Of a stretch of 64,000 nt of DNA, positions 11,651 to 24,949 are shown piece by piece (the stretch's first letter is position 1; each line of letters opens with the position of its first letter). The stretch lies in assembly GCF_047675955.1 (NCBI RefSeq), contig NC_132918.1:87745139-87809138 (forward strand), given 5' to 3'. The DNA is from Chlorocebus sabaeus (Eukaryota > Chordata > Mammalia > Primates > Cercopithecidae). The notes beneath the pieces are model-generated. The model saw only the letters and a list, made by a program, of their open reading frames with translations. It was not told the DNA's origin and searched no databases. A program made the position numbers and the translations under genes.

Positions 11651-12769
11651 ATTAAGGACTGAGGAAACATTTGATGAGAAAGCAAATATTACATTCTCTC
11701 TGTATTTAACTTCCAGCTCACATCTGCCTCCAGAACATAGCTGTATACATTTTTATCTTTTCTTGATCCTGACACTTCCACTCTTGTCTTCTGGTCTTCT
11801 TCTCCGTCTGGAGCTTCCCTCAATTCCGGGACTTCTCTGACTCTTCAGTAGCTGCCAAGTAGACAGCAACTGCTGCTCTGCTGCCCCCAAGAGGACCTTG
11901 ACCAACATAGACATTGTGTGGTTGGTGATGTCATAAACCTCACTGGAGAAGCATTCAGGCAGTCATACGTGGACCCAGGAGAACAGAATGATGTTTGTCT
12001 CTGGAAACAGTTGTAGGCAATGGATATAATAGTAGGTTAAGCCTCGGGGTTGAAACCGTCTCTGCTCATGGAGTTAATCTCTAAGCCTCTCAGACTCTGT
12101 AAAAGTTATTGAAATAAATTAATGTCCATTTGGGCTTCCTTACTATCTGGACATTTCCCTTCTGGTTAATCTTCAACATTTCAAATAATTTCTCCAAATG
12201 CTTGACCAAGAAGCATAAATGAGAAAATGCTAGATTAGTCTTTCAGTGTTCCTAACACACTTATTTCTTTTTCCTTTCCTGTTAGCCTAGAAAACCACAA
12301 TGAATTCATACAGAATTCTAATTGTTTATCCTTTCTGAAAATGTTCTCCACCAGACAATGCCTATAAAGTGCTCTCAAAGTCTCTAATGAAAGCAACTAC
12401 CACACAATGCAAAAGATTTTCTATATTACTATTATAGGGATTAGGAGCTTTAAATAAATATCTTTTAATAACTGTTACAGAAGGAACAAAAACCAAGGAA
12501 TAGAATAGAGAGTAGAAACATTTATACGTCACCAGAAATTCACAATAAAGCCTACAGAGAAATACGTGGTATAGGTTTTTATAATATTTAAAATTCCATA
12601 CCTAGGAAAAGGTTTACTCCTAAATTTGATATCTAAATTTTGAACAAGTACAAGTGGCAGTCACTGAAGAAAACATATGTAGAAGAAGAACATACTCTGA
12701 AATCATAGGTAAAATCCAAGATTATGTTATGTTCAAAAGGTTTGAAGGTATGAGTATTAGGAGACATGG
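11651..12769. other. Unassigned intergenic DNA
   Basis: I see nothing beyond A/T-rich unique sequence. Confidence 0.45.
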
Positions 12770-13300
12770 ATGAAAATATCCATAATGGTATTATTAATAA
12801 GTACTAGGGACGAGTTAAATATCCATCAACAGCAAATAGTTAAGTAAATAGTGGAGTGCTTATGCAATGAAATATCAGACGGCATTGGAAGTTAACAAAC
12901 TACAGCTTCCTGAAACACCATCGATGAATCTTACAAACATAAAATTGAGTGAGAGAAACCAAACATGAAAGAATGATTCCATTTATACAAAATGTTAAAA
13001 CACAGTCAAACTAAACTATATCATCTAAAAATGCAGAGGGCTACGGAAGAAGACATAAAGAAAATAAAAAGAAGAGATTTTCATAAAATTTGACGTCGTT
13101 ACATTTATTAGGGGAAAAGAAGGTTGGAATTGGGAAGAAGCGCCGATGGGCTCTGAGGGTGCTGGAAAGGTTCTGTTTCTTGACCTTGGTGGCGGTTACA
13201 CGGGTGTTCACGTTTACAAAAATTTGTGAAAGTGAAGTTGCATATTTACATGTGTATGTATTTTACTTAATGGCATATTTCACAATAAAGACTGTGTGAA
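12770..13300 (+). mobile_element. Old L1M 3' end (ORF2 C-terminus and 3' UTR)
   Basis: ORF2-end text (…ATGCAATGAAATATCAGACGG…, GATGAATCTTACAAACATAA, GAATGATTCCATTTATAC) is followed by 3' UTR text (GGTGGCGGTTACACGGGTGT…, ending near CACAATAAAGACTGTG). This order is typical of L1ME/L1MC elements. Degenerate and truncated. Confidence 0.75.
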
Positions 13301-14777
13301 AACACTATATAGGAACTGTTTTTTCATTATCTGCCCATAACTATATGTGCTTACCTTGGGAGTATTATCTCACTCACTTAAAGACTATAAAGGTATAAAA
13401 TAATTTTATAGTTCTCCTTTCATTATGAAATATAAAATAGAAGAGAAAATCATATCTCAGTAATTTTCCTTACTATTCTCATTTCGCAGTCTATACTTTC
13501 TCTTATTCAACATAAATTACAGTTGGTTCTGAGTGACAAATTGGTATAAAACTGAGCAAAGGTGGAAGGTTAGCAAGATGAGATGAGATGTCTTGATAAA
13601 GAAGCAACTTCTGTAATTTCTGTCAGTCCCCAAATACGGAGTTGGAAGGCTGTCACATGGCTCTTTCAAGCTCCTCTTTATAAAGAAGCGCTAGGAACCA
13701 CTGTCGGGCATAGAAGAAGAAAAGGATTATCTAGTTAAATTGAAAAGGAAATTTAGCACCAGGCAGCCAGATCGGTACTATCTGTAGTAGGAGCTATGTA
13801 AATTAAAAGCTGCCTTCTTCATAGCTCTTAAAAGAGATTCAAAGGGACACTGCCCTTAGCCTAGTCCAGAGGAAAGACCTAGCATTTAAAGTGAGGAGGC
13901 TGGAATCCACGTCATTTTATTTAAGCCTCAGCCTTGTCAGTCAATTGTAAAATGGAAAATATAATCTTTGCCCTAATAATGGGATAGTCAGGACAAAGAT
14001 TATAATGATAAGCGAGTGAAAAACTGTTACTTGTGACTTCATCTTATACATAACAAAACAGTAAGCATACGTGAGGGAATTGTTGAGTATTATAAGCTCT
14101 AGAAAGATAATTCACATGTGTAAGGTGGATGGTGGGTAACCAACATGCAGCTTCTTTCAACTGTTCTAACACTAACCCAGTGAATTACTGGCATTAATAG
14201 TATTGCATAATATCCCTTGAGAAGGCTGGGTTGGGACAGAAATATGATTGAAAAATGCTGCTTTACAAGTTATGACGGGGACTGAAATAGAAAGCTAATT
14301 AATAATTCATCTGAAGATTATAGCACTCACCCTACCAGAATTAGTTTAAGTAGTGATCATATCAAATGAAAGATTTGTCAAAAGAACTTAAACTCAGGTT
14401 ATTTTGCCAGTTTAATCATTATTTAACATTGGGATATTTGCCAGTTTAATCTGTTAAAATAAATTCCTGAGAAGCTGAGAAGCAAAGAATATGTCTTACC
14501 TCAGTGTCCCCAAGACTGCGCAGTGTTGACACACGATGTTTATTAAACAACTGAATTAAGTAGATGGTTTTGTCTCTCTTATGACCTAAAAAAACTATAA
14601 AAACTCTTCTAAAAAATGCAAATGCAAGCCTTCCACAACATGGCATCAGTCCTAGTTGGTTTTAATAGAAATTCCTTTAAATAATCAAGACACAGATAAT
14701 TCTTAACATTTAAATCCTTAAAATTAATTTTTGATGGCCATCTTTTCAGTTAAATTCACAAAGCCTGCCTTACCTTG
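13301..14777. other. Unassigned intergenic DNA with one MIR-like trace
   Basis: About 13880-14030 (…GGCTGGAATCCACGTC…CCTCAGCCTTGTCAG…TGTAAAATGGAAAATATAATC) follows the sense MIR pattern. Otherwise I see nothing. Confidence 0.4.
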
Positions 14778-14784
14778 ATACTAA

Positions 14785-15079
14785 TTTTTTTTTCTTTGAG
14801 ACAGGGTCTCACTCTGTCACCCAGGCTGGAGTGCAGTGGCACAATCACAGATTGCTGCAGCCTCGACCTCCTGGGCTCAAGTGATCCTCCACCTCAGCCT
14901 CCCCAGTAGCTGGGACTACAGGCACACACCACCATGCCCAGTTAATTTTTGTATTTTTTTGTAGAGATGGGGTTTCACCATGATGCCCAGGCTGATCTCA
15001 GATTTCTGGGCTCAAGAGAGTCATACCCCTTGGTCTCCCAAAGTGCTGGGATTACAGGCAAGAGCCACCACTCCCAGTC
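14785..15079 (-). mobile_element. AluJ, antisense
   Basis: GAGACAGGGTCTCACTCTGTCACCC through CCACTCCCAGTC, with J-type bases (CAGCCTCGACCTCCTGGGCTC). Flanked by ATACTAA (14779-14785 region) and ATACTAA (about 15081), the likely target duplication. Confidence 0.92.
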
Positions 15080-15299
15080 TATACTAAATTTTTTCTATAG
15101 CTGTTCAACTATTGAGAAAATATATAATGGAATAAGAGTGGAAATCACATTTGTAGTAATGGGAATCATGAAGAAAACTAGAATATCTACTGATATATTG
15201 ACATGAAATGAATTCATGTTTCTGAAAGGGACCTCAAGGGTATAAAAATATCAATTAATCAATTTAACAAAATACCTCAAAAATATCTGGACTAGCTAA

Positions 15300-18200
15300 A
15301 ATAAAAAAATCTCAGTACATGAAAAGACAAGATGTGAGTGAAGATGGGGAAGTGAAATGATCTTTGCTCACTTCTTTTAGTGATTAATTGAAAGCAACAA
15401 TTGAAGTGAAAAAAAAAAACCTTATTTCTCTGAAACAAAACTAGGAAACACCCCTGCCTCTAAGTCACACATATTTGAAGAAGAGCTGTCAAGAGTGGTG
15501 AAAATTGGACCAGGGGAAGGTGAGTGGGGAGGGGCCATACCCACTACAGATCTCAAGTAGCAGCAGCTGGCTTCAGTCGCCTCCCAAATATTAGGCACAT
15601 TAAGAAGGGCAAAAGCAATGACCTTTAGTTTGGAGATGAGGAAGCAGCACCTGGGAGCCTCAATGAACTGCTTTTAGCACCACAGCGAAGCCATAGAATT
15701 GAGGACAAATGAGGAAAGGAGCAAGAGAAAGCAAGCTTCTGAGATGCCGTATCTGCTACCATGCGGAAGGGTGGGAGAAAATCTGTGATGGCCAAAACGC
15801 TCGGCGGTTGCTGATTTTTCTTAGTCAACGTGAATAGGACTTAACCCCTTACAATCACAAACGCTGCTTCGTGTGGGACTTCTATCTGAGGCAGAAAGGA
15901 TTCCTGGCCCTTCCATACTTTCCTGTTGCAAATAACTAGCCCAGGAAGAATTCACTTCATTGCAAAACCAGGAGCACATGCCATGGGTCAGCACAGAATG
16001 AGGTAGTTTTTAATTTTACCAAAACTTTCTGAGAAAAAAACACCTCCATCAGTACAGGGGGGAAAATACATGAACAACATCTTCAACAAGATTATCCTAA
16101 AAACCATTTGTTATCAAGCCATCAACAGCAGAAGGACCTGCATGAAATAACTGTTGAATAGTGGAAGTTCACTACTGTACCCTAAAAGCTATTGAAACTA
16201 AAAAGTATCAATGAATGCTCATCCACAAGAAGAGAAAACACCATTCTGATTGAAAACCAATATGGGTTGTTCTGGAAAATATTTGTTAAACAAAGACCCT
16301 CACAGAGTGAGAACTGTAAATACCAATAGATCAAAAAGTGCTACAGTAAGTCGGGGCCTTTGAAAATTACATAATCACCAAGTATTCTCTTCCAGAAGGA
16401 TAAAGTCCTATTTTGGAGGGGGGGTGGCGAGGGGGGAAATACTGGAAACAAAAATCAAACTGAGCAGAGCAGAGGGCCACTGATGGTAAAGAAGAGCGAG
16501 AAGCCTCCATAGTTAGGGGCAGGAAGTCTTTGAGGAGGCGGATTCAAGGAAGGAAGTACTCTAACAGCAAAACAAAGTCTAAAGCAAAGAGCACCAACCA
16601 AGGCCCAAACAAGTTGAGGCTGCCGCACACAAAGCTAGAGGCAGGAAATGTTACTGAGTCTAACTTGGCCACACAGAGAGGCCATATTTTAAGTTTTCAA
16701 GGTGATAACAGAGAAGAGCGTTATTGAGCTCTGAAGCTGGGAAAGAAACCCTACTTCCTTTCTTCCACCCAATAGGAAACTCCTTTGTATAGCCCAGAAA
16801 AATTCACCTTATTTAAACATGAGAAACAAAAAGTGAATTCAATTGAACCCCTTAAATACAAGTTACAAGAAAACTATTAAAATAAGCCCTGTCATATCTG
16901 ACTGCAACACAGAAAAAGGTGGTCATGAAGCACTTGAAAATGAACTATAACGCATGAAGAAAATGACTGAACCTTTGAAGATATAGCACAGATCAGAGAT
17001 AGAAAATCTCAGAAGTGAAAAGACAGAAATTATGTATCTAGGAAGAAATGAAACAAGAACTCAGAGATCTCTGAAAATAATTAAGAAAGAAAAAACGTCC
17101 CTCTCCTCAAACGATTCAGTCCAAAAATTATTAGACAAGGCCAAGTGTAGTAGGTATTTATGTGAATGATGCATGTTTGTTGGGGAGTTGAGGGAGTGGG
17201 CATTTACCCCGGAGAAGGTCCATTACCAGGTAAGGAGAGTATCAAGCGGGAGGGCAGCAGCCCAGGGACCATGTCAGAGATCAAGCAGGATGAGAGGGGA
17301 TCCACACTGCGGGTTGGGTGGCAAAGATATGACAGAAGGAATAGGAGATTAGTTACACACAGAGAGATTGATCAAATACAATATATCAAGGCCAGTTTTC
17401 TCAGAAAATAAACATACACCATGAAAGCTGAAATGAAAATGAAGGAAACTAAAATGAACCCTTCAAAAGTAGATTACATTTGGGGTATTGGTGTGACCTC
17501 ATTAATTTCAAATTATAAATGGATATAGAAATAAATACTGATGTGTGTGTGTGTGTGTGTGTGTGTGCACTGTAGTTCTCTCCACTAGAGGACCTGAGAG
17601 AAGTAACACACTAATGGCAATTAGCATACCTAGCACCTGTTTTTAGTTTCTATACACCATTCTCTACCAAAAATAAAATTAAAATAAATGAATGATTGGA
17701 GGAATGAATGATTGCAGACCTGGGCCAAGGCAGGGAAAATACCAAAGAAGATAAGCACAACATCTTGTTGTGCATGAAAATAAGGAAGTGCTCAAAGAGT
17801 GATGGGGATCAATTCAAGACGACATAGAAGCCATCTTTAAGAAACTCCCACTGGACAAATCTGGGACAATTTGATTATCGAAATAAACTATAATAATAAT
17901 GGATTATAAACTTTTAAATTAAAAACTACGTAAGTCTATCCTAATTTAAATAAGTGGATTAAGTAATAATATGATGAAGAGCAGGATATTTATGGTTTGA
18001 AAGTACCTCCTTACAAAACACTGCAAAAATAAAAAAATAAAAAATAAGCTTCACAATGGAGAAACAGGCAGACAACTTCTTAACTGAGTGGAAAAAAAAT
18101 GTAAATAATGTACCACAGGATGGAATGCATTAAAAACTCAGCATCTAGTTGATGTTTTTACTGCCAATGATGTAAAAACTAATCCTAAACATGTAGAAAA

Positions 18201-18548
18201 AACCAACAAGTCTAAATTGAGAGATAGTCTAAAAAATAACTAGCTGGTAATCTTCAGAAGTGTCAAGGTCCTAAGTTTAAGGAAAGACTGAGAAAAGGTG
18301 CTAGATAGCAGACTGAAAAAATGGGACAACTAAACGCAATGTGAGAATCTGAACTGGATCTTTTGGCTATAAAAGACAGTATTAGAAAAACTAGCCAAAT
18401 TTGAATGGAGTCTGAGGATTAGATAATAACAACAGACCCACGTCAATTCTTTAATTTCGACAGCTGTACTGTGGTTATGCAGGAAATTTTCCTTGTTAAT
18501 GGGAAATTATTTTTCAGTGGTGATGGGACATTGTATTTACTATGTACT
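15300..18548 (+). mobile_element. Old HAL1/L1M-like LINE, interrupted at its 3' end
   Basis: ORF1-like text (16500-17110, rich in Lys/Glu/Arg codons) is followed at 17800-18548 by 3' UTR text seen in L1M/HAL1 (AGTGTCAAGGTCCTAAG…, CTGAACTGGATCTTTTGGC…, CTGTACTGTGGTTATGCAGG). No RT motif is visible between, which favours a HAL1 (half-LINE) structure, or a deleted L1M. A small frame at 16530-16727 (65 codons, basic) lies in the ORF1 part. The 5' limit is a guess. Confidence 0.5.
17542..17567. repeat. (TG)13 microsatellite
   Basis: An uninterrupted TG run after GAAATAAATACTGA. Likely length-polymorphic. Confidence 0.95.
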
Positions 18549-18937
18549 TGATATGGGCTGCCTCTGTGTCCCCACCCAAATCTCATCTTGAATTATAATC
18601 CGAATTGTAATCCCCACATGTTGGGAGAGGGATTTCATGGGAGGTGATTAGATCATAGATCATGGGGGCAGTTCCTGCCCCGCATGCTGTTCTTGTGATA
18701 ATGAGTGAGTCTCAAGAGATCTGATGATTTTATAAGCATCACGCATTTCCCCTGATGGCACTTGTCTCTCCTGCCGCCATGTGAAGAAGGATGTGTTTGC
18801 TTCCCTGTCTGCCATGATTGTAAGTTTTCTGAGGCCACCCCAATCATGCAGAACTGTGAGTCAATTAAACCTCTTTCCTTTATAAATTATCCAGTCTTGG
18901 GTGGTTTTTTATAACAGCATGAGAACAGTCTAATACA
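18549..18937 (+). mobile_element. MST-type MaLR LTR (solo), inserted in L1M/HAL1 3' end
   Basis: It starts TGATATGGGCTGCC and ends …CTAATACA, with the MaLR landmarks CCCACCCAAATCTCATCTTG, TGGGAGGTGATTAGATCATAG, CTCAAGAGATCTGATG and AATTAAACCTCTTTCC in order. Flanking GTACT (18544-18548) and ATACT (18938-18942) are a 4/5 match for the 5-bp duplication. The L1-type 3' UTR text continues beyond it (AAAAGTCTTTGCATTGTACTTGC at about 18965). Confidence 0.9.
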
Positions 18938-19860
18938 ATACTCTTAAAATATTCAGAAAAATAAAAGTCTTTGCATTGTACTTGCAAACGTACTATGAGT
19001 TGGACATTTCTTTTTCTATAAAATAAAAGAGTAAATTAGAAGATAAAAATAGACAAAGAAATCTCAAGAAAATGATTTTAAATAGCAAGAAATAAAAATA
19101 AAATAAATAAAACACAAAATAGGAAAAAGAAAAAACGATTTTAAGACAATGAGAGAAATAAAAGACAAGCAAAGGAAATAGGATATGAGTATTAGTAGAT
19201 TTCCAGAAGGAAAAAGTCAAACAATGCTGTAAAACAAATATTTAAAAACTATAACTCAAGAAAGATTTCTCAGGTTTAAAAAAAGTCTTATATAAACTGA
19301 AATGAAACTCTAGGTAACTAGAAAATACTTCCCAGAATGGTCAACCTGTAAACATAGTTTAATATGGAATTTTAAGGCTAAGAAAGAGGGATCTCAACAG
19401 AGGACAAAATGAAGCCAGAAGCAAAATCAACAGTCACTTTTTTTTTTTTTTTTTTGAGATAGAGTTTCACTCTGTCGCCCAGGCTGGAGTGCAATCCACG
19501 ATCTCAGCTCACTGCAACCCCCACCTCCCAGGTTCACGTGATTCTCCTGCCTCAGCCTCCAGAGTAGCTGGGATTACAGGCGCCCGCCACCACACCCAAC
19601 TAATTTTTTGTATTTTTAGAAGAGAAGGGGTTTCACCTTGTTGGCCAGGCTGGTCTTGAACTCCTGACCTTGGGTGATCCACCCGCCTTGACCTCACAAA
19701 GTGCTGGGATTACAGGCGTGAGCCACCACACCCAGCCATCAACAGTCACTTTTAAAACAAGACAAATAATTGTAAGTGTTTTTCCTTGGCTCTTGTTGAG
19801 TTCACAGGTATTAATATTGCTCAGTGATGTTTATTTGAGGAATCAATGCAGAGTTGGATG
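18938..19860 (+). repeat. L1M/HAL1 tail and ORF1-like remnant, split by an AluS
   Basis: 18938-19010 completes the 3' UTR interrupted by the MST LTR. From about 19100 the text (…AACAATGCTGTAAAACAAATATT…, CTTCCCAGAATGGTCAACC…) resembles the ORF1 C-terminal part of L1M/HAL1 elements. It is interrupted by the AluS at 19441 and continues to about 19860. Confidence 0.4.
19441..19737 (-). mobile_element. AluS, antisense, with perfect 15-bp target duplication
   Basis: T-tail, GAGATAGAGTTTCACTC … CACACCCAGCC. The duplication ATCAACAGTCACTTT is exact at 19426-19440 and 19738-19752. Confidence 0.96.
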
Positions 19861-19869
19861 TGACTAAAG

Positions 19870-21233
19870 AATTGGCCTCTAGTAGTGTATGTGGTACAAT
19901 TATGGGTGAGAACATTTTCAAAGACATTGAGAAAAACACTAATTCTGTACAATCTGAAGCAGAATCTGCAAAACTGTGTGACAACTAATAATGATAAAAA
20001 TATGGGTGGAGCAGAACAAAATTTTAGTTGGATAAATTTACCAAAATTTATGAAAATGCACTGCTTAATCCTACTGTTGTTCATTGTACTATTCATCAAC
20101 AAGTACTTTGAGCGCCATATTTGATTATGTGTTATGAACCAGTCACATCAACAGTCAACTTCATACGCTCTTGTATACTTAACTGTTGGCAGTTCTGAAT
20201 ATTTTTGTTGAGAAATAGAAGAGGAATATTCTTAATTGCCCAACCACACAGAAGGTCAATAACATAACAATGGCAAACATTTTTTGTGTGTGACATTTTG
20301 GGACACTGGCTGAGACAGAAATTTATCGGGATGAAAAGAATTTCCCTTAGTGACTATTAATAAACCTTGACTGGCTTTGGAAATTAGTGGTTGCTAACGA
20401 CTTGATAATGTTTCTTTATGAATTCAACCAAAAATAACAAGGTAGAACAGTGTTCACACGTGAAACTTACTTAATAGTGAAGTAATTTCAATGACAACTA
20501 ACTTTTGAATCTCAAATACTGTCAAGCTGCTTTATATATTGCCCAGGCTGACAAAAGTTAAGATCAGAAGTGAGGTTCCAGCTCCACTCCAATCTGCTGT
20601 AGCTATGTTTCCTGAGTTCAATCTACAGTTCAAGAACCATTTTCAGACCTCAGTGAATGAAATAATATGATTACTTCTATTTCTTGCCCTTCTTTCCCAT
20701 GCGTAGTCTTTCCATGTCTTATTCACTATTTTTTCCTTCATTCTGTAACACTTTTCCAATTGTCTCCATGGTTTGAAGCTACTATCCTTCAAAATCTTCC
20801 CTAAATATTCCAGCCCGAGATTTCACCCTAGACTCAACGTCTATGACAACTATTATCTGGTCTTTTATTTAACCCTTTCAGTATGTTCGTTTTGCTACTC
20901 ATTATACTTCTACCTACACAATCAGTATCTTCCTGTATACACTGTCAGTTCCTTAAGAAAAAAGCTACATCTTGAAGAGTGTAACCAGAATCAGTGGAAA
21001 TGCTGGTTGATGAGCTGGTTGAGCAAGCACTTCAATAGTTACAAACATAAAAGCGATGAATGAAGAACTCTGGAAAACCTCATCAGCACTTCAACTCTTA
21101 AAAATGTAATACAACCAACATTAGATGGGCATTGTTACTTTTAGCTAGTCATAATTGTCTGTATCCCCAAGGAAATAACAGGTAAGGTAAAATGTGTCTA
21201 TACCCCTAAAAAAATAATAAGTAAGGTACAATT
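19870..21233. other. Unassigned intergenic DNA
   Basis: No gene or clear repeat. Short frames at 19885-20124 (plus), 19821-20102 (minus) and 20773-21063 (plus) have no recognisable motif. Confidence 0.45.
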
Positions 21234-21241
21234 ATTTACTA

Positions 21242-21461
21242 CAGTGGTTCTTAACCAGAGGCAGTTTTGCTCCCCAGAGAACAATTGGCAATGTCTGGAG
21301 ATATGTTTGTTTGTCAAAACTGGAGGTGCAGGATTCTACTGGCATGTAGTGAGTGAGGCGAGAGATGCCGCAAAGGGGTCCTGTAATACTCAGGGGAGCC
21401 CCCCATAACAAGGAATTATCTGGCCCCAAAATGTCAACAGTACCAAACTTGAGAAACCTTA
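21242..21461 (+). mobile_element. MER5A-type hAT-Charlie MITE
   Basis: The left terminal repeat is CAGTGGTTCTTAACC and the right end GAGAAACCTTAA is a decayed inverted copy. The middle reads TTTTGCTCCCCAG…GGCAATGTCTGGAG…GGAATTATCTGGCCCC, all MER5 landmarks. The flanking 8-mers ATTTACTA (21234-21241) and ATTTACTG (21462-21469) are the expected hAT 8-bp duplication with one change. Confidence 0.92.
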
Positions 21462-21609
21462 ATTTACTGTGCCAGTGTGGGCTGAATATGTGAAAATAGA
21501 TTTCAATATTTGTTTTCGACTTTTAAATTATGGCATTTTTACGTAACTGCTAGTTTCTATATCTGAGCATCTAGGGTCGATGTTCTCTTCCATATTCATC
21601 CGCATTTCA

Positions 21610-21722
21610 CTAGACTGAAAACTCCAGAAAGCTGGAAAGTGGCTTTTTTGTTTGTTTTGTTTTGTTTTTCAAGGTTTGTCGAGCCTCGGTGCTCAATAAA
21701 TATTGTTGAGTGAATAATTAAT
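21610..21722 (+). repeat. L2 3' end fragment
   Basis: CTAGACTGAAAACTCCAGAAAG … GCTCAATAAATATTGTTGAG is the L2 3' terminal pattern. A T/G-rich insert (TTTGTTTTG repeats) lies in the middle. Confidence 0.7.
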
Positions 21723-23734
21723 TGAAGTGTTTTCCACTCATCCTTCACTCCCCAACACATCAGCATTTGCTTTCCAGAACTACTGACCCTTAGAAAGCTA
21801 GAAAGGCCTTTAGAGATAATCTCATCTCATGCTTTTTAATACTTAAAACAGTGACATCTTTTTTTTTTTTTTTTTTTTTCCAAATAACTTCCTAGAGGAA
21901 ATTCTAGTTCAGAAAGCAAATAATCCTAGAGCTGCCCCCATTGAGTGAAAGGTGAGGGATCTGGAGTCCAACCACCAGCACATCGTGGTGTCCCCTAACG
22001 TGTGCATTCAAAATCTAACACACTCACATAGCCCTCGGGAAAGCTGAAGTAGAGAGAAAAAGAAACTGGAATCAAGTCACATGGCCAGTAATGGTAGATG
22101 GGTCACCAGCCGAAGCTGCTGTAATCATACCCGGAAACACAGCTGCAGAACAGAAGCTCTTATTTGTTTTAAACTAACCTAATACCACGCTACGCTTTCA
22201 TATAAAGATGTGTGTGTATGTGTATTTGGAACCCCTATTTTCTGGAGCTGATTTCTCCCTTCATGTTCAGTCCCATTTCACTAGAATAAAGCTCCACAAG
22301 TGCCTACCCACCATAGGAAATTCAAGACTTGAGCAAAGTCTGTGTAGATCAACAAGCTATAGAGACATTTCTTTATAAATAATTCTTTCTAGTGGGGCAG
22401 GTTCTTCTATGAGATCAAATTAGGCAGAAGAAATTTAGAAAAGCCCTTCAACATCCACTTGGCCTTCCATGTATGTAAATTATTCTTAATGGGGGTAGGG
22501 GGAGGGTTATTGCATCATGATGTTTTAGAATTAGGAGAGTGTGTAGCTTGAAAAAGCACAGTCTCTAAATTTATTTTAAAATCCCCTAATACCTACAATT
22601 TTTACAGTACAAACCTCAGAATGCTTGTCAAAATATTTTTGGCTGTCTAGCGGGAGTACTTAGAAGATAGTGATTCTCTAACAAGTAATAGGAAAGTGAA
22701 AAAGGAGGGTCCAAAAGAATTAAGGATAGGCTGAAGCATGAGGTTTCTGTGTTGATCAAAAGACTCCAGGATATCTAAAAACAGAAATTTGAAAAGAGAA
22801 ATTAATGTAGAAACTTGGGTGTGGTCTCTTCATCCACTTAATATTCAATATAATTGTCACTAAGAACAATATAAGGAAACTGGTCTGGGCATAGAACTAT
22901 GTGAAACAAACAGGCAGGTGATGCCAAAATTCAGACACCTTCTAGGCCAGGACCTTCACTGTTAAGGAAGCCATTCTTAGACTGTGACTTTGTTATTTAT
23001 TCTCTTATATTTTGTTAGTTTCTTTTCCACACCATTAGCATAGAAAACCACAAGATGACTGCAAGGTCAATATGACAGCAAGGAAGATTCCGCTGGCTGC
23101 AGTCGTGCCGTGATCTTGTCAGAGTCACAGGATTCAGATGGGAGACGCTGTCCCCAAAGGTTTCTACCACACAGAGAACACATGGTAGGTAGCGATCAAA
23201 TTTAAGCAGGTTATATACCCAACCTAGACTTACCTTCTTGTCACGCAAACCCCCAAATGGCTTACTTTTAGGATTCTCATATAAAAAAGCTGAACAAAAC
23301 TGATGTGTGAATTAGTGAAGGTCAACACTTGAACTATATTTAAGGACCTGAGAGCCAAAAATAGTTTCTGTTTTCCAGTAAAATCCTTTTGTAAGCAACA
23401 GCTTTATAAAATGTCACAATCACAGCTGTGCAGAGGGTACAGAGAGATCTGTGACTATGACCATGAGACTGGCCTTGGAGAGGTCTCAGAACAATGATAC
23501 CACCCTGATGTAAAGGACGAGACAAGCAGAAGCACCGTCCTCTCATTTATTCCAACCTATCTGAGCACTCCCTGCCACTTCTGTCCATCTCAGTTTATCT
23601 ACAGCCCCAGCCAGGATCTGCAAATCCCATTTAACCGTCACAGTTTATCATTGCTTAATCTTTGTGGGTAGCTGTTGTCTTGGTGTTTGTTCTTTTACAG
23701 CTAACAGCTCTTCACGAAGGCTCTAAAGACAGGC
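21723..23734. other. Unassigned intergenic DNA
   Basis: A T21 run sits at 21859-21879, without an Alu body attached. 21790-22130 may hold a decayed MIR. Nothing else is recognised. Confidence 0.4.
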
Positions 23735-23860
23735 CACACATCTCATCCTCAATTTACAAATGATGAGAACAAACAAGACCCAGAGAAGGGAAAGCTTTGC
23801 TTGAAGTGTCACAGCTAACGTCAGAACCATCTGCATCCAGGTGGTCCAGCCCCTTGTCTA
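23735..23860 (-). repeat. MIR (antisense)
   Basis: CAATTTACAAATGATGAGAAC…CCCAGAGAAGGGAAAG…TGTCACAGCTAACGTCAGAACC follows the antisense MIR core. Confidence 0.7.
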
Positions 23861-24949
23861 AATACTCACTACTGGTTCACAGGTTGCCTCAGCCCGCCCT
23901 TTCCTCCCCAGTACAGAACATTCTTCCGTCAACAGGTTCCTCTTCAGAGGACAGTCATTTGGTACATTTCAACAATCATTATAGAAAGTACCTGCCCATC
24001 ACCACAAAAGATCAGACGAGTCTGACTTTATTTTTAATCATTATCTTGTGAGATGGGAAGTTTCTCTAGATGTATTAATTCCCATAAATGAAGAGTTTGG
24101 CTCATGATAGCAGATACTTGCTTTGGTCCTCCAAGCATAGGCCGTGTTGAGGCTGGAAGGAACAAGGATCAGAAACAACCTTCTGTTTATCTCAGGGTAG
24201 CTTCAACTATCATAACCAAGGAATGCTGTCTTGCCTCTTGGGTCAATCACCTAGGACATCATTCAAACCATACCTCAATCTTCAGTTTGGTGATAGTCTG
24301 TAAAAACTAGTTTGAGATTCCAATTTCTATTAAAAAGTATTAATGTAAATGGTAAATTATAGATTTATAAAATGCAAGCAGTAAGATTTTTGTAGTGGGT
24401 TTAGTCTACCAAAGTCTACAAATGCTCGGAATTTTTAAAAGGTATCACATCCAAAAAATATTCAAAAACTCCCTCTAAATTACAGAAATACTGTTTTAAA
24501 AATACAAGTGGTCTATTTACATGTATTTGATTTTTACATCAAGGCCAGCTGAAAGATCCATTAAAGTTGTCATACCTTTCATTTGTAGCTAATTCGTAAA
24601 TACCTCTCTCCCTGTATCTTTAAAAAGAGTAGTATTTTGCTAATAGTAACAGTTCTACTGCCTACTCCTCTGAGCTCAGAAATTAAAATGATAGAGACAT
24701 TTGGTCCATTTCCTTGCCCTAAACAGAAAATTTTCCATAAATGGTCATTTATCTTCTCTTAGCATTCTCTAAATGATCCATCTATTCTGCTGATGAAAAG
24801 TTCTGGAAATACTCAGGGTTCTGTCATCAGAACACAGTCCAAGGTTTACCTGTTACCTGAATGCAGCCCCCCCATGCAGGTACATAACAGAATTGTTCCT
24901 AAACAATAAAAATAGATTCTAATACCAGAGGCAGGATAACACAGAAGAA
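23861..24949. other. Unassigned intergenic DNA
   Basis: No gene or repeat recognised. Frames at 23797-24051 and 24104-24310 are not supported by any motif. Confidence 0.45.

Noticed and set aside
11212..11840. Two overlapping plus-strand frames (141 and 127 codons)
   Set aside because: C/T-rich DNA with a probable L2 trace. Two frames open at once argues for low stop density rather than a gene.
21859..21879. T21 run as an Alu or L1 insertion
   Set aside because: No Alu or L1 body is attached and no target duplication was found. It is probably a simple homopolymer.
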